This document shows, in pieces, positions 47,485 to 56,747 of a stretch of 64,000 nt of DNA. The notes beneath the pieces are model-generated. The model saw nothing but the letters and a program-made list of their open reading frames with translations, had not been told where the DNA came from and searched no databases. Source of the DNA: Gammaproteobacteria bacterium 42_54_T18 (GTDB lineage: Bacteria; Pseudomonadota; Gammaproteobacteria; Pseudomonadales; Ketobacteraceae); NCBI GenBank assembly GCA_002163245.1, contig MAAL01000130.1, positions 1-64,000 of the forward strand, given 5' to 3'. Each line of letters opens with the position of its first letter. The stretch's first letter is position 1. Made by a program: the position numbers and the translations under genes.

Positions 47485-48441
47485 ATGGCCGCACCATTGA
47501 CCGCAAGAATTTTGGACTTTGACACCAATAAGCTAACCAGTGCTTATAGTCGAAATCCTTCGAAGAAAACGGACACACGACGCTCCGTAAGCCGGCTAAT
47601 TACACGCCTCAGCACAGTTCTTCAAACCAGTATTGAATTGGCGGAAATCCTTCATATTTTTAACGATGAAGTTAGACAAATTGTCCCATTTGACGGCATC
47701 GCTTATCAACATCAAGCAAGCCGCTACGAATACGCCATCGGAAAAACCAACGGCCATTCAACCAGCTACCGACTACAAACTCCTGATGACTTTTTAGGGG
47801 AACTTAGCTTTCATCGTAACAAAGCTCGCTTTGCTGAAGCTGAGCTAGAAACCATAGAGCGGCTCATTGTCTCGCTTATCTACCCCTTACGAAATGGCTT
47901 ACGTTACCAAGAGGCGGTTAAATCAGCCTTAACAGATGCACTTACTGGCGCCGGGAATCGAATCAGCATGGAAAACGTGATGGCTCGTGAATTTGACCTT
48001 GCTTCTCGTTATCACCAACCGTTATCCATATTGATGTTAGATTTAGATTATTTTAAAAATGTAAATGACCAGTACGGCCACGCGGCCGGTGATTACGTTC
48101 TTAAATCTGTGGTACATAGCTTACAAGCAGCCAGCCGATGTGCAGACATGACCTTTCGCTACGGCGGTGAAGAGTTTGTAATATTACTCAACAAAACCGA
48201 TATTGCCGGAACACAAATCACTGCAGAGCGATTACGCTCCACTATTGAAAATCTTTCGTTTAATTTTGAAGGGAATAATATCCCCGTAACCATTAGTATT
48301 GGTGCAGCAACATTACGACTGGGGGAATCAAAAGAAGAGTTATTGATACGTGCTGATAAAGCGTTGTACCGTTCAAAAGAAAAAGGAAGAAACTGCATAA
48401 CCCATGCAGAGGAGCTACCTGACACCGCCCATGTACATTGA
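47485..48441 (+). CDS. Diguanylate cyclase (GGEEF)
   Basis: This 318-residue protein from ATG 47485 has AGGAG 9 nt or more upstream. The N-terminal half (about 30-150) looks like a GAF-type sensory domain. The C-terminal GGDEF domain has active-site GGEEF at residues 227-231 and an RxxD inhibitory site five residues before it (RCAD-MTFRY-GGEEF). It should make c-di-GMP with product inhibition. No membrane segment is seen, so it is cytoplasmic. A sigma-54-like promoter lies upstream. It could oppose the EAL protein at 18.6-21.3 kb. Confidence 0.93.
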   Translation: MAAPLTARILDFDTNKLTSAYSRNPSKKTDTRRSVSRLITRLSTVLQTSIELAEILHIFNDEVRQIVPFDGIAYQHQASRYEYAIGKTNGHSTSYRLQTPDDFLGELSFHRNKARFAEAELETIERLIVSLIYPLRNGLRYQEAVKSALTDALTGAGNRISMENVMAREFDLASRYHQPLSILMLDLDYFKNVNDQYGHAAGDYVLKSVVHSLQAASRCADMTFRYGGEEFVILLNKTDIAGTQITAERLRSTIENLSFNFEGNNIPVTISIGAATLRLGESKEELLIRADKALYRSKEKGRNCITHAEELPDTAHVH

Positions 48442-48471
48442 GTGCGTTTATTGGGCGTTCGTTGGAGGCAT

Positions 48472-48518
48472 CGAGTTAGACAAAAACGCCGGTCTTATCC
48501 GTGCATTCATCTAACTCG
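48472..48518. terminator. Terminator-like inverted repeat between cyclase and rluB
   Basis: CGAGTTAGA (48472-48480) and TCTAACTCG (48510-48518) pair across a 29-nt loop between two convergent genes. A T-rich tail follows on the plus strand. Confidence 0.45.
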
Positions 48519-48535
48519 TTTATTTTGCTTTCGCT

Positions 48536-49381
48536 TTACTTATCGCGAGGCCGACGTAAATAACCACCACGCTGCTTTGTCGCTTTTTCATTAGTACGAT
48601 CAGCGCGCATTTTAGCTCGCCCATAAAGCCCGGTTCGCTTCTTCAAACCAACACCACATAAACGCGCAAGAGCATCAATTTCTTCTTTCGAAAGCTCAAC
48701 ACATTTCCCAGTTTGCATACCGCGCGGTAATACAGCACTACCATAACGTACACGAATCAAGCGGCTAACTTGAATGTCTTGAGACTCCCATAGACGCCTT
48801 ACTTCACGCTTACGGCCTTCACCAATTAGCACATGATACCAGTGATTATAACCCTCACCACCACTATCAACGATGTCGTCAAAGCGCGCTTCGCCATCTT
48901 CCAACATTACACCGGATCGAAGGTTATCTAACGCTTCTTTACTGACCTCTCCACGTACACGCACCGCGTATTCGCGTTCAACTTGAGATGACGGGTGCAT
49001 CAACTGGTTGGCTAACTCACCATCAGTGGTAAACAATAACAAACCTTGTGTATTGATATCCAAACGGCCTACCGCAACCCAGCGCTCGCCTTGTAACTTA
49101 GGCAATCGGTCGAATACCGTGGGGCGGCCTTCAGGGTCAGTTCGAGTACATACCTGGCCTTCAGGTTTATTGTAGATAATGACGCGACGCAGTGTTTCTG
49201 CCTCGGCCTCAAAGCGTACGATTCGTCCATCAACACGGAGCGTTTCATTCTCTCCGATACGGTCACCCAGCTTAGAAACCTTGCCGTTAATGCTAACACG
49301 GCCTTCGCTAATCCATTTTTCCATAGCACGACGAGAGCCAAGCCCTACACGCGCCATTACTTTTTGCAGTTTTTCAGTCAT
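48536..49381 (-). CDS. rluB: 23S rRNA pseudouridine-2605 synthase
   Basis: RluB isomerises U2605 of 23S rRNA. The start MTEKLQKVMARVGLGSRR (ATG at 49379-49381, AAGGA 9 nt upstream) gives 281 residues. An S4 RNA-binding domain (about 1-60) is followed by the RsuA-type catalytic domain with GRLDINTQGLLLFT (catalytic Asp) and REVRRLWES. The C-terminal tail is Arg/Lys-rich. scpB precedes it on the same strand, as in many proteobacteria. Confidence 0.95.
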   Translation of the reverse strand: MTEKLQKVMARVGLGSRRAMEKWISEGRVSINGKVSKLGDRIGENETLRVDGRIVRFEAEAETLRRVIIYNKPEGQVCTRTDPEGRPTVFDRLPKLQGERWVAVGRLDINTQGLLLFTTDGELANQLMHPSSQVEREYAVRVRGEVSKEALDNLRSGVMLEDGEARFDDIVDSGGEGYNHWYHVLIGEGRKREVRRLWESQDIQVSRLIRVRYGSAVLPRGMQTGKCVELSKEEIDALARLCGVGLKKRTGLYGRAKMRADRTNEKATKQRGGYLRRPRDK

Positions 49382-49544
49382 TTTGTTTTTTCCTTCTGCC
49401 ACGGAGACAACGCGTTAGCGATTCACCGTCACGGCAGTAGATGTATTCAGAATTGCGTAGAATACCACCAGAGGCAGGGCATACCTAATGGATTAGGGGC
49501 TCTGTAACAAAGATACACATACGGGAACAAAGAGCGAGGGCGTA

Positions 49545-50570
49545 TTACTCCTCGCCTTCATCTATCGGCAAATCACCAACAGGTACTTCCCCGCCCTTTT
49601 CCAACTGGCGCTCCACTATTTCTGCCAACATTAAATCTTCTTCAAGTTGAGCATCAGAAGCAACAGCGTCATCTAATGCGTCCGTTTCGCTTTCTTGGGC
49701 TTTATTGGCTTCAAACTGTCGAACTATATCTGCGAGGGAACTAACTGCAGGTTTTCCTTCAGAAGCAGATAATTTTTCCTCGACTGTCTCTGGAACGGTA
49801 TTTTCCACCACGACATCAAGACCATCTTCATTTACTTCCGCGGTCTCACCTGCCTCAACTTCCGCTGCTTGACCTTCACCCTGAACGTCTTCAGAAAAAC
49901 TTTCAGGCGAACTTTCAGGCGAAATATTATCAACCGTTTCACTATCAACACCTTCACCGCTTTCGCTTGTAACGCCCGCTTTATCATCAGAATCACTAGA
50001 ACCAACATCTTCTAATTCTAACTCTTCATTGATCTTGTCAAAATCTCGAATCTCGGATAGCGGTGGTAATTCCACCAAGTTTTTAAGGTTAAAATAATCC
50101 AAAAAGATACGTGTCGTTGCAAACATCGCAGGGCGACCAGGTACATCACGATGCCCTACAACACGCACCCATTCTCGCTCTAATAACGTTTTCATAATAT
50201 GAGAGCTTACACTCACGCCACGAATTTCTTCAATCTCGCCACGGGTAATCGGTTGACGGTAGGCAACCAAAGCGAGCGTTTCAAGTAAAGCACGAGAGTA
50301 ACGAACAGGTTTGTCTTCCCACATTCGGCTTACCCATTCACCAACTTCCTCTTTGACCTGAAAACGATAACCCGAGGCCACTTCTTTTAACACTACGCCG
50401 CGATCAGCATAATCTTCTTGTAAAGACGTTAACGCTTGCTTGAACTCATCTTTTGTTGGGCGCTCTTCATCAAAAAAAAGGCCACTCAAACGGTCCATAT
50501 TCATTGGCTGACTTGAAGAAAACAACGCACCTTCTACAATTTTTTTTATTTTGTCTTTATCCCAAGGCAT
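49545..50570 (-). CDS. scpB: Segregation and condensation protein B
   Basis: ScpB, with ScpA, forms the kleisin complex of SMC condensin. Residues about 1-190 are the tandem winged-helix core (KIKKIVEGALFSSSQPM, LLETLALVAYRQPITRGEIEEIRGVS, GRPAMFATTRIFLDYFNL). The remaining roughly 150 residues are a highly acidic, Ser/Glu-rich tail with SPESSPESFSED, much longer than in the short ScpB proteins of Gram-positive bacteria. It starts 3 nt after the scpA stop. Confidence 0.94.
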   Translation of the reverse strand: MPWDKDKIKKIVEGALFSSSQPMNMDRLSGLFFDEERPTKDEFKQALTSLQEDYADRGVVLKEVASGYRFQVKEEVGEWVSRMWEDKPVRYSRALLETLALVAYRQPITRGEIEEIRGVSVSSHIMKTLLEREWVRVVGHRDVPGRPAMFATTRIFLDYFNLKNLVELPPLSEIRDFDKINEELELEDVGSSDSDDKAGVTSESGEGVDSETVDNISPESSPESFSEDVQGEGQAAEVEAGETAEVNEDGLDVVVENTVPETVEEKLSASEGKPAVSSLADIVRQFEANKAQESETDALDDAVASDAQLEEDLMLAEIVERQLEKGGEVPVGDLPIDEGEE

Positions 50571-50573
50571 GCA

Positions 50574-51536
50574 TTAACTCTCTTCAGATTCTGTTTCTGG
50601 CTCAGCTTCTTCTAAGGCCGATGCTCTTGCCTTCACGTGAATAGAACCCAAAGGCTCGTGCTGAATCAACTCAATTAATTGCTCTTTAATAAGTTCCAAG
50701 ATCGCTAAAAACGTTACCACTACACCAAGTCGCCCCTCTTCTGCGGTAAATAGCTTCTCAAAGGGCACAAACCGTGTGTCATCCAAATACTCCAATACTT
50801 CAGACATACGCTCTCGGGTAGATAACTTTTCTCGTTCAACTTGGTGGCTTTCGAACATGTCTGCCCGTTGCAATACATCCTGAAGCGCCAACAACACATC
50901 CTTCAAGTCCACATCCGGTGGTGGTATTTCTTTTCGATATTCAGGGGGGGAAGCTTCGGCGATAAACACATCCCGCCCAATCCTTGGCAGCTCATCAATA
51001 TCTTCAGCTGCTTGTTTATAACGCTCATACTCTTGTAAACGGCGAATCAGCTCAGCACGAGGGTCACCTTCATCATCCAGCTCTTCAGTTTGTCGAGGCA
51101 ACAAACTACGGGATTTAATCTCCCCCAATAAAGCAGCCATTACCAAATATTCTGCCGCCAACGCAAAGTTTAACGTTTTCATCAACTCAACGTATTGCAT
51201 ATATTGCGCTGTAATTTCGGCAACAGAGATATTCAGAATATCAAGATTTTGACGTTTAATGAGGTACAACAACAAATCCAACGGTCCTTCAAAGGCTTCT
51301 AAAAACACCTCCAACGCATCCGGGGGAATATAGAGATCTTCAGGAAGCTTGGTTACCGCTTCACCATATACCATGGCAAAAGGCATTTCTTCCTGCTTGG
51401 GAGACTCCCCCGATGAACTGCCCGCAGCTACCGCTTCTGACACTCCATCAACAGCTTTCTCAGAAGGTGCTGTCTCAGTTTCAGATTGCGCCATTGAAGG
51501 GGCTTGTAATTGTAGTTCTAACTCATCTGACATCAT
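50574..51536 (-). CDS. scpA: Segregation and condensation protein A
   Basis: This 320-residue kleisin bridges SMC heads. An acidic, low-complexity N-terminal region (about 1-65) precedes the ScpA core with FEGPLDLLLYLIKRQNLDILNISVAEITAQYMQYV and AAEYLVMAALLGEIKSRSLLP. The C-terminal winged helix contains VVTFLAILELIKEQLIELIQ. It lies 3 nt after trpS and 3 nt before scpB, a tight operon. Confidence 0.95.
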   Translation of the reverse strand: MMSDELELQLQAPSMAQSETETAPSEKAVDGVSEAVAAGSSSGESPKQEEMPFAMVYGEAVTKLPEDLYIPPDALEVFLEAFEGPLDLLLYLIKRQNLDILNISVAEITAQYMQYVELMKTLNFALAAEYLVMAALLGEIKSRSLLPRQTEELDDEGDPRAELIRRLQEYERYKQAAEDIDELPRIGRDVFIAEASPPEYRKEIPPPDVDLKDVLLALQDVLQRADMFESHQVEREKLSTRERMSEVLEYLDDTRFVPFEKLFTAEEGRLGVVVTFLAILELIKEQLIELIQHEPLGSIHVKARASALEEAEPETESEES

Positions 51537-51539
51537 CTG

Positions 51540-52754
51540 TTACCGGTAAGCGAGGCCCATAGACTCTCGTACTTCTTCTAAGGTCTGTCGCGCAGCATCA
51601 CGGGCTTTTTCATTGCCTTCTGCCACAATACTTTTCACCAAATCAGGGTCTGACGTATATTCAGCGGCACGCATACGAATGGGTTCTAGGTCAGCTTGCA
51701 CGGCTTCAATGAGTGGCTTTTTACAATCAACACAACCAATACCTGCACTTCTACAACCTTCTTGTACCCACTTATGAATACTCTCATCGGTATAAACTAT
51801 ATGCCACTGCCATACAGGACATTTATCTGGATCACCGACATCGGTTCGACGAGCCCTAGCCGGATCCGTTGGCATTCTGCGAATTTTTGCATCCACATCA
51901 TCCGGTGCTTCTCGCATTTTAATCGTGTTGTGGTATGACTTGGACATTTTACGCCCATCCAAACCAGGCATTTTTGAAGCCGGTGTTAGTAAAGACTGAG
52001 GCTCTGGAAGGATAACTTTACCACTTCCCTCAAGAAATCCGTGTAGGCGATCTTTATCCGCTAACGCAATATTTTGCTGTCCGCTAACCAATGCATGAGC
52101 AGTTTGTAGCGCATCATCATCACCTTGCTCTTGAAATTTCTTTAACAAATTACGATAAAGCTTGGCATTTTTCTTGCCCATTTTACTGATAGCTTGCTCT
52201 ACAAGCTGTTCAAAACCAGGTTCTTTACCATACAAAAAATTAAACCGTCGGGCAATTTCTCTGGTTAATTCAACGTGTGCCACCTGGTCTGCTCCGACCG
52301 GCACACGGCCAGCTCGATACATCAGAATGTCTGCACTTTGAAGCAGCGGGTAACCTAAGAAGCCATAAGTGGCTAGGTCTTTCTCCTTAAGTTGCTCCTG
52401 TTGATCTTTATAGGACGGAACACGCTCTAACCAGCCAAGAGGCGTCATCATAGAAAGCAATAAATGTAGTTCAGCATGTTCAGGTACACGAGATTGGATA
52501 AATAGTGTTACTGAACCAGGGTTCACACCAGCCGCAAGCCAATCAATCACCATATCCCACACAGATTCTTCAATAACTCGAGGATCTTCGTAGTGAGTTG
52601 TTAGGGCATGCCAATCAGCAGCAAAGAAGAAACATTCAAACTCATGTTGCAACTCAACCCAATTCTTTAACACCCCATGGTAGTGGCCCAAATGTAAACT
52701 GCCCGTCGGTCTCATACCGGACAAAACCCGCTGATTAGATATCACGGTACTCAA
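51540..52754 (-). CDS. trpS: Tryptophanyl-tRNA synthetase
   Basis: TrpS charges tRNA-Trp. The protein of 404 residues carries the class I signatures SLHLGHYHG (HIGH type) and GRKMSKSYHN (KMSKS). It is longer than E. coli TrpS because of a central insertion, the form seen in Pseudomonas and relatives. The start codon is TTG (52752-52754), supported by AGGAG (52761-52765) 6 nt upstream. It heads the trpS-scpA-scpB run. Confidence 0.96.
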   Translation of the reverse strand: MSTVISNQRVLSGMRPTGSLHLGHYHGVLKNWVELQHEFECFFFAADWHALTTHYEDPRVIEESVWDMVIDWLAAGVNPGSVTLFIQSRVPEHAELHLLLSMMTPLGWLERVPSYKDQQEQLKEKDLATYGFLGYPLLQSADILMYRAGRVPVGADQVAHVELTREIARRFNFLYGKEPGFEQLVEQAISKMGKKNAKLYRNLLKKFQEQGDDDALQTAHALVSGQQNIALADKDRLHGFLEGSGKVILPEPQSLLTPASKMPGLDGRKMSKSYHNTIKMREAPDDVDAKIRRMPTDPARARRTDVGDPDKCPVWQWHIVYTDESIHKWVQEGCRSAGIGCVDCKKPLIEAVQADLEPIRMRAAEYTSDPDLVKSIVAEGNEKARDAARQTLEEVRESMGLAYR

Positions 52755-52888
52755 TGTAAACTCCTGATTATTATGGTATTTTTAAAATATCTGTAGAATT
52801 TTTAATGCAATCATCAAGCTCTCTGGCCATGACAAGCGCACCTGGTCGTAGGTGATACGACTAACGTAAGACGGGATTATAACGGTAT

Positions 52889-53512
52889 CTATGGCATAAA
52901 GGGAGTAGGGTCGCCCTTCCCTTCACGAATCACTTGTGGATTACCTTCTGTCATATCAATAACGGTGGTGCAAACCATTTCTCCCCACCCCCCGTCAATC
53001 ACAAGATCCACTTGTTTGCCCATAAACTGCAACATTTCTTCAGGGTCTGTCATAGGATATTCATCATCTGGCATTTGTAAGGTTGCCGTCATCATGGGCT
53101 CATCCAATTCCTCCAATAACGCCAAGGCAATTGCATTATCGGGTACACGTAAACCGATGGTTTTTTTCTTAGGATGCATCAAACGGCGAGGCACCTCAAC
53201 CGTTCCCCGTAGGATAAACGTATAAGGCCCAGGGGTATTATGCTTCAACAGGCGATAGGCAATATTATCAACCCGTGCGTAAGTCGCCAACTCTGAAAGA
53301 TCACGGCACAATAGCGTAAAGTTATGCTTGGCATCCAAACGCCGAATTTGAATAATACGGTCCAAAGCCCGCTTATCACCCATCACGCAACCAATCGCAT
53401 AAGCACCATCCGTAGGATAAATAGCGACGCCACCTTTTCGAATAATATCTGCAGCTTGCTTGATCAGACGGGATTGTGGTGATTCAGGGTGGACTCGAAA
53501 AATTTGCGACAT
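52889..53512 (-). CDS. yciO: YciO/Sua5/YrdC-family protein
   Basis: This 207-residue protein starts at MSQIFRVHPESPQSRLIKQA (ATG 53510-53512), which overlaps the PHP stop by one base (TAATG). The YrdC fold is marked by KGGVAIYPTDGAYAIGCVMGDKRALDRI, and KHNFTLLCRDLSELATYA is a YciO-type feature. TsaC enzymes make threonylcarbamoyl-AMP for tRNA t6A; YciO members are paralogues with weaker or uncertain activity. The trpS and PHP neighbours match the E. coli yciO-rnm arrangement. Confidence 0.88.
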   Translation of the reverse strand: MSQIFRVHPESPQSRLIKQAADIIRKGGVAIYPTDGAYAIGCVMGDKRALDRIIQIRRLDAKHNFTLLCRDLSELATYARVDNIAYRLLKHNTPGPYTFILRGTVEVPRRLMHPKKKTIGLRVPDNAIALALLEELDEPMMTATLQMPDDEYPMTDPEEMLQFMGKQVDLVIDGGWGEMVCTTVIDMTEGNPQVIREGKGDPTPFMP

Positions 53513-54348
53513 TAGCCAAATAACTCCCAAATAGGTCTGCTGTCGGAGGGTAAAGAAGGAAATCGCCCTAATTGCGCCCAACCGCCGGAAGGCCCGTGAT
53601 AGTCACTGCCTGTGGAAGAGTATAGACTAAATTCCTTAGCCATTGATGCTGCCGTTTGCGTCTCACCGGCATTTTGAGTGCCTGTACACACCTCAATAGC
53701 TTGCCCTCCCGCCTCGCTAAACGCCGCGACTAGACGTGACAACTTCATTCGAGTTAGCTTGTATTTTCCTGGGTGTGCAATAACAGCAACACCACCGGCC
53801 CCAACAATTGTTTCCACCGTTTCAGCAATCGTTGCCCACTCTGTTTTCACAAAGGCTTTTTTTCCATTACCTAAGTATTTGCTGAATGCTTTTTCCATAT
53901 TTTTACAATGACCCGCCTCAATCATCGCTTTTGCAAAATGGGGCCGTCCTGGTACATGACCGTTAGCCTTCGAGACAGCTGCCTCGTATATGCCGGGGTA
54001 GCCCAATTTTTCTAGCTTTTCACCCATTTTCACAGATCGCTCAACGCGAAATGCTTGCTGTTGTGCTAATAACGTCATTAACACATCAGCGCCGGGGTCC
54101 ACATTTAATCCCACAATATGGATATCTTGGTTTGCCCAGCGAGACGATATTTCAACTCCCGCTAAAACATCAATACCCACCTGCATCCCTTGCTGCTTGG
54201 CCTCTGCAACACCGTCAGTGGTGTCGTGATCGGTTACTGCAAGCACAGAGATACCGGCTTCTTTAGCGGCATTTACCAGCTCGGAAGGGGTTAGCTCACC
54301 GTCAGATGCGGTGGTATGACTATGAAGATCGTAGATTTTTGAACTCAT
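53512..54348 (-). CDS. rnm: PHP-domain 5'-3' exoribonuclease/phosphoesterase (RNase AM, YciV/TrpH type)
   Basis: This 278-residue PHP metallo-phosphoesterase has N-terminal metal ligands in YDLHSHTTASDGELTPSELV, AVTDHDTTDG and GVEISSRW, and later ligands in VIAHPGKYKLTRMKL and TGSDYHGPSGG. The family includes E. coli RNase AM, which matures rRNA 5' ends and hydrolyses 3',5'-pAp. It is translationally coupled to the YciO-like gene and divergent from yciB, as in Enterobacteria. Confidence 0.9.
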   Translation of the reverse strand: MSSKIYDLHSHTTASDGELTPSELVNAAKEAGISVLAVTDHDTTDGVAEAKQQGMQVGIDVLAGVEISSRWANQDIHIVGLNVDPGADVLMTLLAQQQAFRVERSVKMGEKLEKLGYPGIYEAAVSKANGHVPGRPHFAKAMIEAGHCKNMEKAFSKYLGNGKKAFVKTEWATIAETVETIVGAGGVAVIAHPGKYKLTRMKLSRLVAAFSEAGGQAIEVCTGTQNAGETQTAASMAKEFSLYSSTGSDYHGPSGGWAQLGRFPSLPSDSRPIWELFG

Positions 54349-54425
54349 GAGGGTTGCTTTTCGTGCTTATCGTTATCAAATATTCTATCATTGGTCACCC
54401 AATATGTACGGACATCCTCTGAATT

Positions 54426-55058
54426 ATGAAGCAACTTTTTGATTTTTTCCCGGTAGCTATTTTTGTTGCCGTATATTTCAATACGAAAGACATCATTTTG
54501 TCGACTATGTTTTTGGTTGGCGCAAGCGCGGTCCAACTAGTGGTTGGACTACTGGTATATAAGAAAGTAGAAAAAGTTCACTTATATACCTTTCTTGTAT
54601 TAGCGGTAATGGGTGGACTCACCATAGCGTTTAAAGACCCCACTTTTATCATGTGGAAACCAACCGTCATCAACTGGACATTTTCCATTGTTATTCTTGG
54701 CAGCCAATTCATTGGCGAACGTCCAATCGTTCAGCGCATTATTGAAGGCTTATTGAAACAAGCCCCACACCTCACCATCGATGTCCCTCAAAATAAATGG
54801 AAAGGGCTCAATTTGAGCTGGGTCGTATTTTTCATCTTTCTGGGCGCAGTGAATATTTATGTTGCTAAAAACTATGACGAAAGCACCTGGGTTACCTTTA
54901 AGCTGGTGGGGATGACACTCTTTAACTTAACCTTCTTTATTGGTCAATTTGCTTACCTGTCAAAATTCATGACAGAAGACCCCGTCGATGAGACTAGCGC
55001 CGCAGAAACAGAGCAAAGCCAAGAAATCACTTCCAACGAATCGCAAAAACAGGACTAA
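54426..55058 (+). CDS. yciB: Inner-membrane septation protein A (YciB/IspZ)
   Basis: This 210-residue polytopic membrane protein begins [18 protein letters not shown], the typical YciB start. Five or so transmembrane helices are present, with the conserved MLFLVGASA-like, [11 protein letters not shown] and [20 protein letters not shown] segments. YciB is linked to cell-envelope synthesis and division in Enterobacteria and Shigella. The C-terminal 20 residues are Glu/Ser/Gln-rich. yciI follows 5 nt downstream. Confidence 0.95.
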   Translation: MKQLFDFFPVAIFVAVYFNTKDIILSTMFLVGASAVQLVVGLLVYKKVEKVHLYTFLVLAVMGGLTIAFKDPTFIMWKPTVINWTFSIVILGSQFIGERPIVQRIIEGLLKQAPHLTIDVPQNKWKGLNLSWVVFFIFLGAVNIYVAKNYDESTWVTFKLVGMTLFNLTFFIGQFAYLSKFMTEDPVDETSAAETEQSQEITSNESQKQD

Positions 55059-55063
55059 TTGTT

Positions 55064-55363
55064 ATGCTTTATGCCGTCATCTCTGAAGACGTTGAAAATA
55101 GCCTAGAAAAGCGCCTTGCCGCACGACCGGCGCACCTGGAAAGGTTAGAGGCCCTAAAGTCAGAAGGTCGATTATTTGTTGCTGGTCCCTTCCCTGCACT
55201 TGACACTGAAACCCCCGGTGAAGCAGGCTTCACCGGCAGCTTAGTCATTGCTGAATTTACAAGCTTAGACGCAGCACAACAATGGGCAGACAAAGACCCT
55301 TATATCGACGCAGGCGTATACGCCAACGTCACCGTGAAACCCTATAAAAAGGTATTACCCTAA
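55064..55363 (+). CDS. yciI: YciI-family protein
   Basis: This 99-residue dimeric alpha/beta-barrel protein of the muconolactone-isomerase-like fold has [25 protein letters not shown] (conserved His and Asp region) and the [20 protein letters not shown] end typical of E. coli YciI. Its enzymatic role is undefined. It is co-transcribed with yciB. Confidence 0.93.
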   Translation: MLYAVISEDVENSLEKRLAARPAHLERLEALKSEGRLFVAGPFPALDTETPGEAGFTGSLVIAEFTSLDAAQQWADKDPYIDAGVYANVTVKPYKKVLP

Positions 55364-55414
55364 ACTTTCTACCATTCCGAATGGACAGAAAATGGATTGC
55401 AAAAGGATCATTAC

Positions 55415-56080
55415 GTGAAAGTCATTACTTCAACCATTGCACTCATCAGCCTTATGGTGTTTGCGTCATTCAGTCACGCTGAAACCCAATATATTAGAGA
55501 TGAAATCCGCATTGAAATGCACTCAGGCCCCACCACGGGTTATCGTATTGTTCGATACCTAAAAAGCGGTGATATTCTCAGCGTTCTTAGCCGATCAGAC
55601 GATGATAAATGGTTAAAAATAAGTACCAAAGGAAAAGAAGGCTGGGTTCAAGCTCGTTATGCAACACCCACCCCCATTGCGAAGGCGCTACTCAAGAAAT
55701 CTGAACTAAACGCAGCGACATTAATGCAGAAAAACACGGCGCTTCAGAATCAACTTGCAGAAGTTGTAGCTGAGCTTAAGTCAGTAAAAACACTGCAAAG
55801 TAGCTTAGAATCATCTGCAAGCTCACTAAAAAATAAACTTGGCGCCATTGAAAAAACAGCAAGCAATGCCATCGTTACTGCAAAAAATTATCAGCTGCTA
55901 CAAGAGCAAACTGAGCTATTGGACGTTAAGCTGGAAAAGCTAGAGGAAGAGAACAAAATCCTAGAAAACGACAATTTAGAAGATGGCATCATTTGGGGTA
56001 TTTTGGCAGTTATTGCTGGTGTCATTCTAACCCTAACCGTACCGAAAATGTCTACACAAAAACGCAAAGGGGAATGGTAA
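55415..56080 (+). CDS. SH3-and-anchor domain periplasmic protein (YgiM-like)
   Basis: This 221-residue protein starts at GTG 55415, chosen over an upstream TTG because AAGGA lies 7 nt before it. A signal peptide (about 1-22, FSHAETQ) precedes a bacterial SH3 domain (RDEIRIEMHSGPTTGYRIVRYLKSGD ... GWVQARY). A long coiled coil (about 90-180) and a C-terminal transmembrane anchor (IIWGILAVIAGVILTLTV) with a basic tail follow. This matches the SH3-anchor family that includes YgiM. A role in cell-wall or envelope interaction is likely; no partner is known. Confidence 0.9.
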   Translation: MKVITSTIALISLMVFASFSHAETQYIRDEIRIEMHSGPTTGYRIVRYLKSGDILSVLSRSDDDKWLKISTKGKEGWVQARYATPTPIAKALLKKSELNAATLMQKNTALQNQLAEVVAELKSVKTLQSSLESSASSLKNKLGAIEKTASNAIVTAKNYQLLQEQTELLDVKLEKLEEENKILENDNLEDGIIWGILAVIAGVILTLTVPKMSTQKRKGEW

Positions 56081-56102
56081 ACCTTCGTAGCTAAACCTTA
56101 CC

Positions 56103-56136
56103 TCCTTTCGCATGGGCCACGCCCTATGCGAAAGGA
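56103..56136. terminator. Hairpin between convergent SH3-anchor and lipoprotein genes
   Basis: A 15-bp stem with a single bulged base (56103-56117 with 56121-56136) and a CAC loop. No long T-tract follows, but its position between convergent genes fits a bidirectional terminator. Confidence 0.6.
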
Positions 56137-56156
56137 TCAGTCTTACTTTCATACGA

Positions 56157-56561
56157 TCATTTTTTACAGAAATAAGCATCGGCTATAATTTCAACTTTAA
56201 ACAACCCCAAGCGTGTTTTTAACTGCTTTTGATATTCACGGTTATCAGTGATTTGAATCGCATTCGCACCTAGTGCTTTTGCTTTATCCTCAAGGTCATC
56301 ACGAGCGCCCTCTCGCAAATAATCATTCGTCATTATAATTGTCAAAAACGCATCATCATCCCCGTAAGAACCAACAACCTCTTCTAACAATTCGCATTCT
56401 CTAGAGATCAAATACGCTGAGTTTTTTTTGCTAGTGCCTTTCTCTATCCATTTAATCTCATCTGCAGGGGTTAGCAATTGGCACCCGGTTAACACAGATA
56501 TCCCAACAACACATACAAAAGTAGCTAGGGCTGTTCTAGCCGGCCTTACAATACATCTCAT
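56157..56561 (-). CDS. DUF4156 lipoprotein
   Basis: This 134-residue protein has a lipoprotein signal peptide, lipobox LTGC with Cys27 as the lipidated residue. The mature part matches DUF4156 proteins: CELLEEVVGSYGDDD, LREGARDDLEDKAKALGANAIQI and a terminal Cys region (AYFCKK). The conserved cysteines probably form a disulphide, loosely like RcsF. Function is unknown. An AAGGA lies just before the ATG. Confidence 0.85.
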   Translation of the reverse strand: MRCIVRPARTALATFVCVVGISVLTGCQLLTPADEIKWIEKGTSKKNSAYLISRECELLEEVVGSYGDDDAFLTIIMTNDYLREGARDDLEDKAKALGANAIQITDNREYQKQLKTRLGLFKVEIIADAYFCKK

Positions 56562-56747
56562 TCTTATTCCTTATTAAACGGCAAATTCGCTCGTTATTAT
56601 TTATATTTTTCGGTCACATTAACACAACAAGCACAACCAGCCCAAGCCTAACTACCATAGGCTCAATCATTGCTAACCTTGTAGTAAGCCCTCTCCAGTG
56701 ACAGTGCTCGAATTAAGGGACACTTACCCCGTTCAAGGTTACGTACA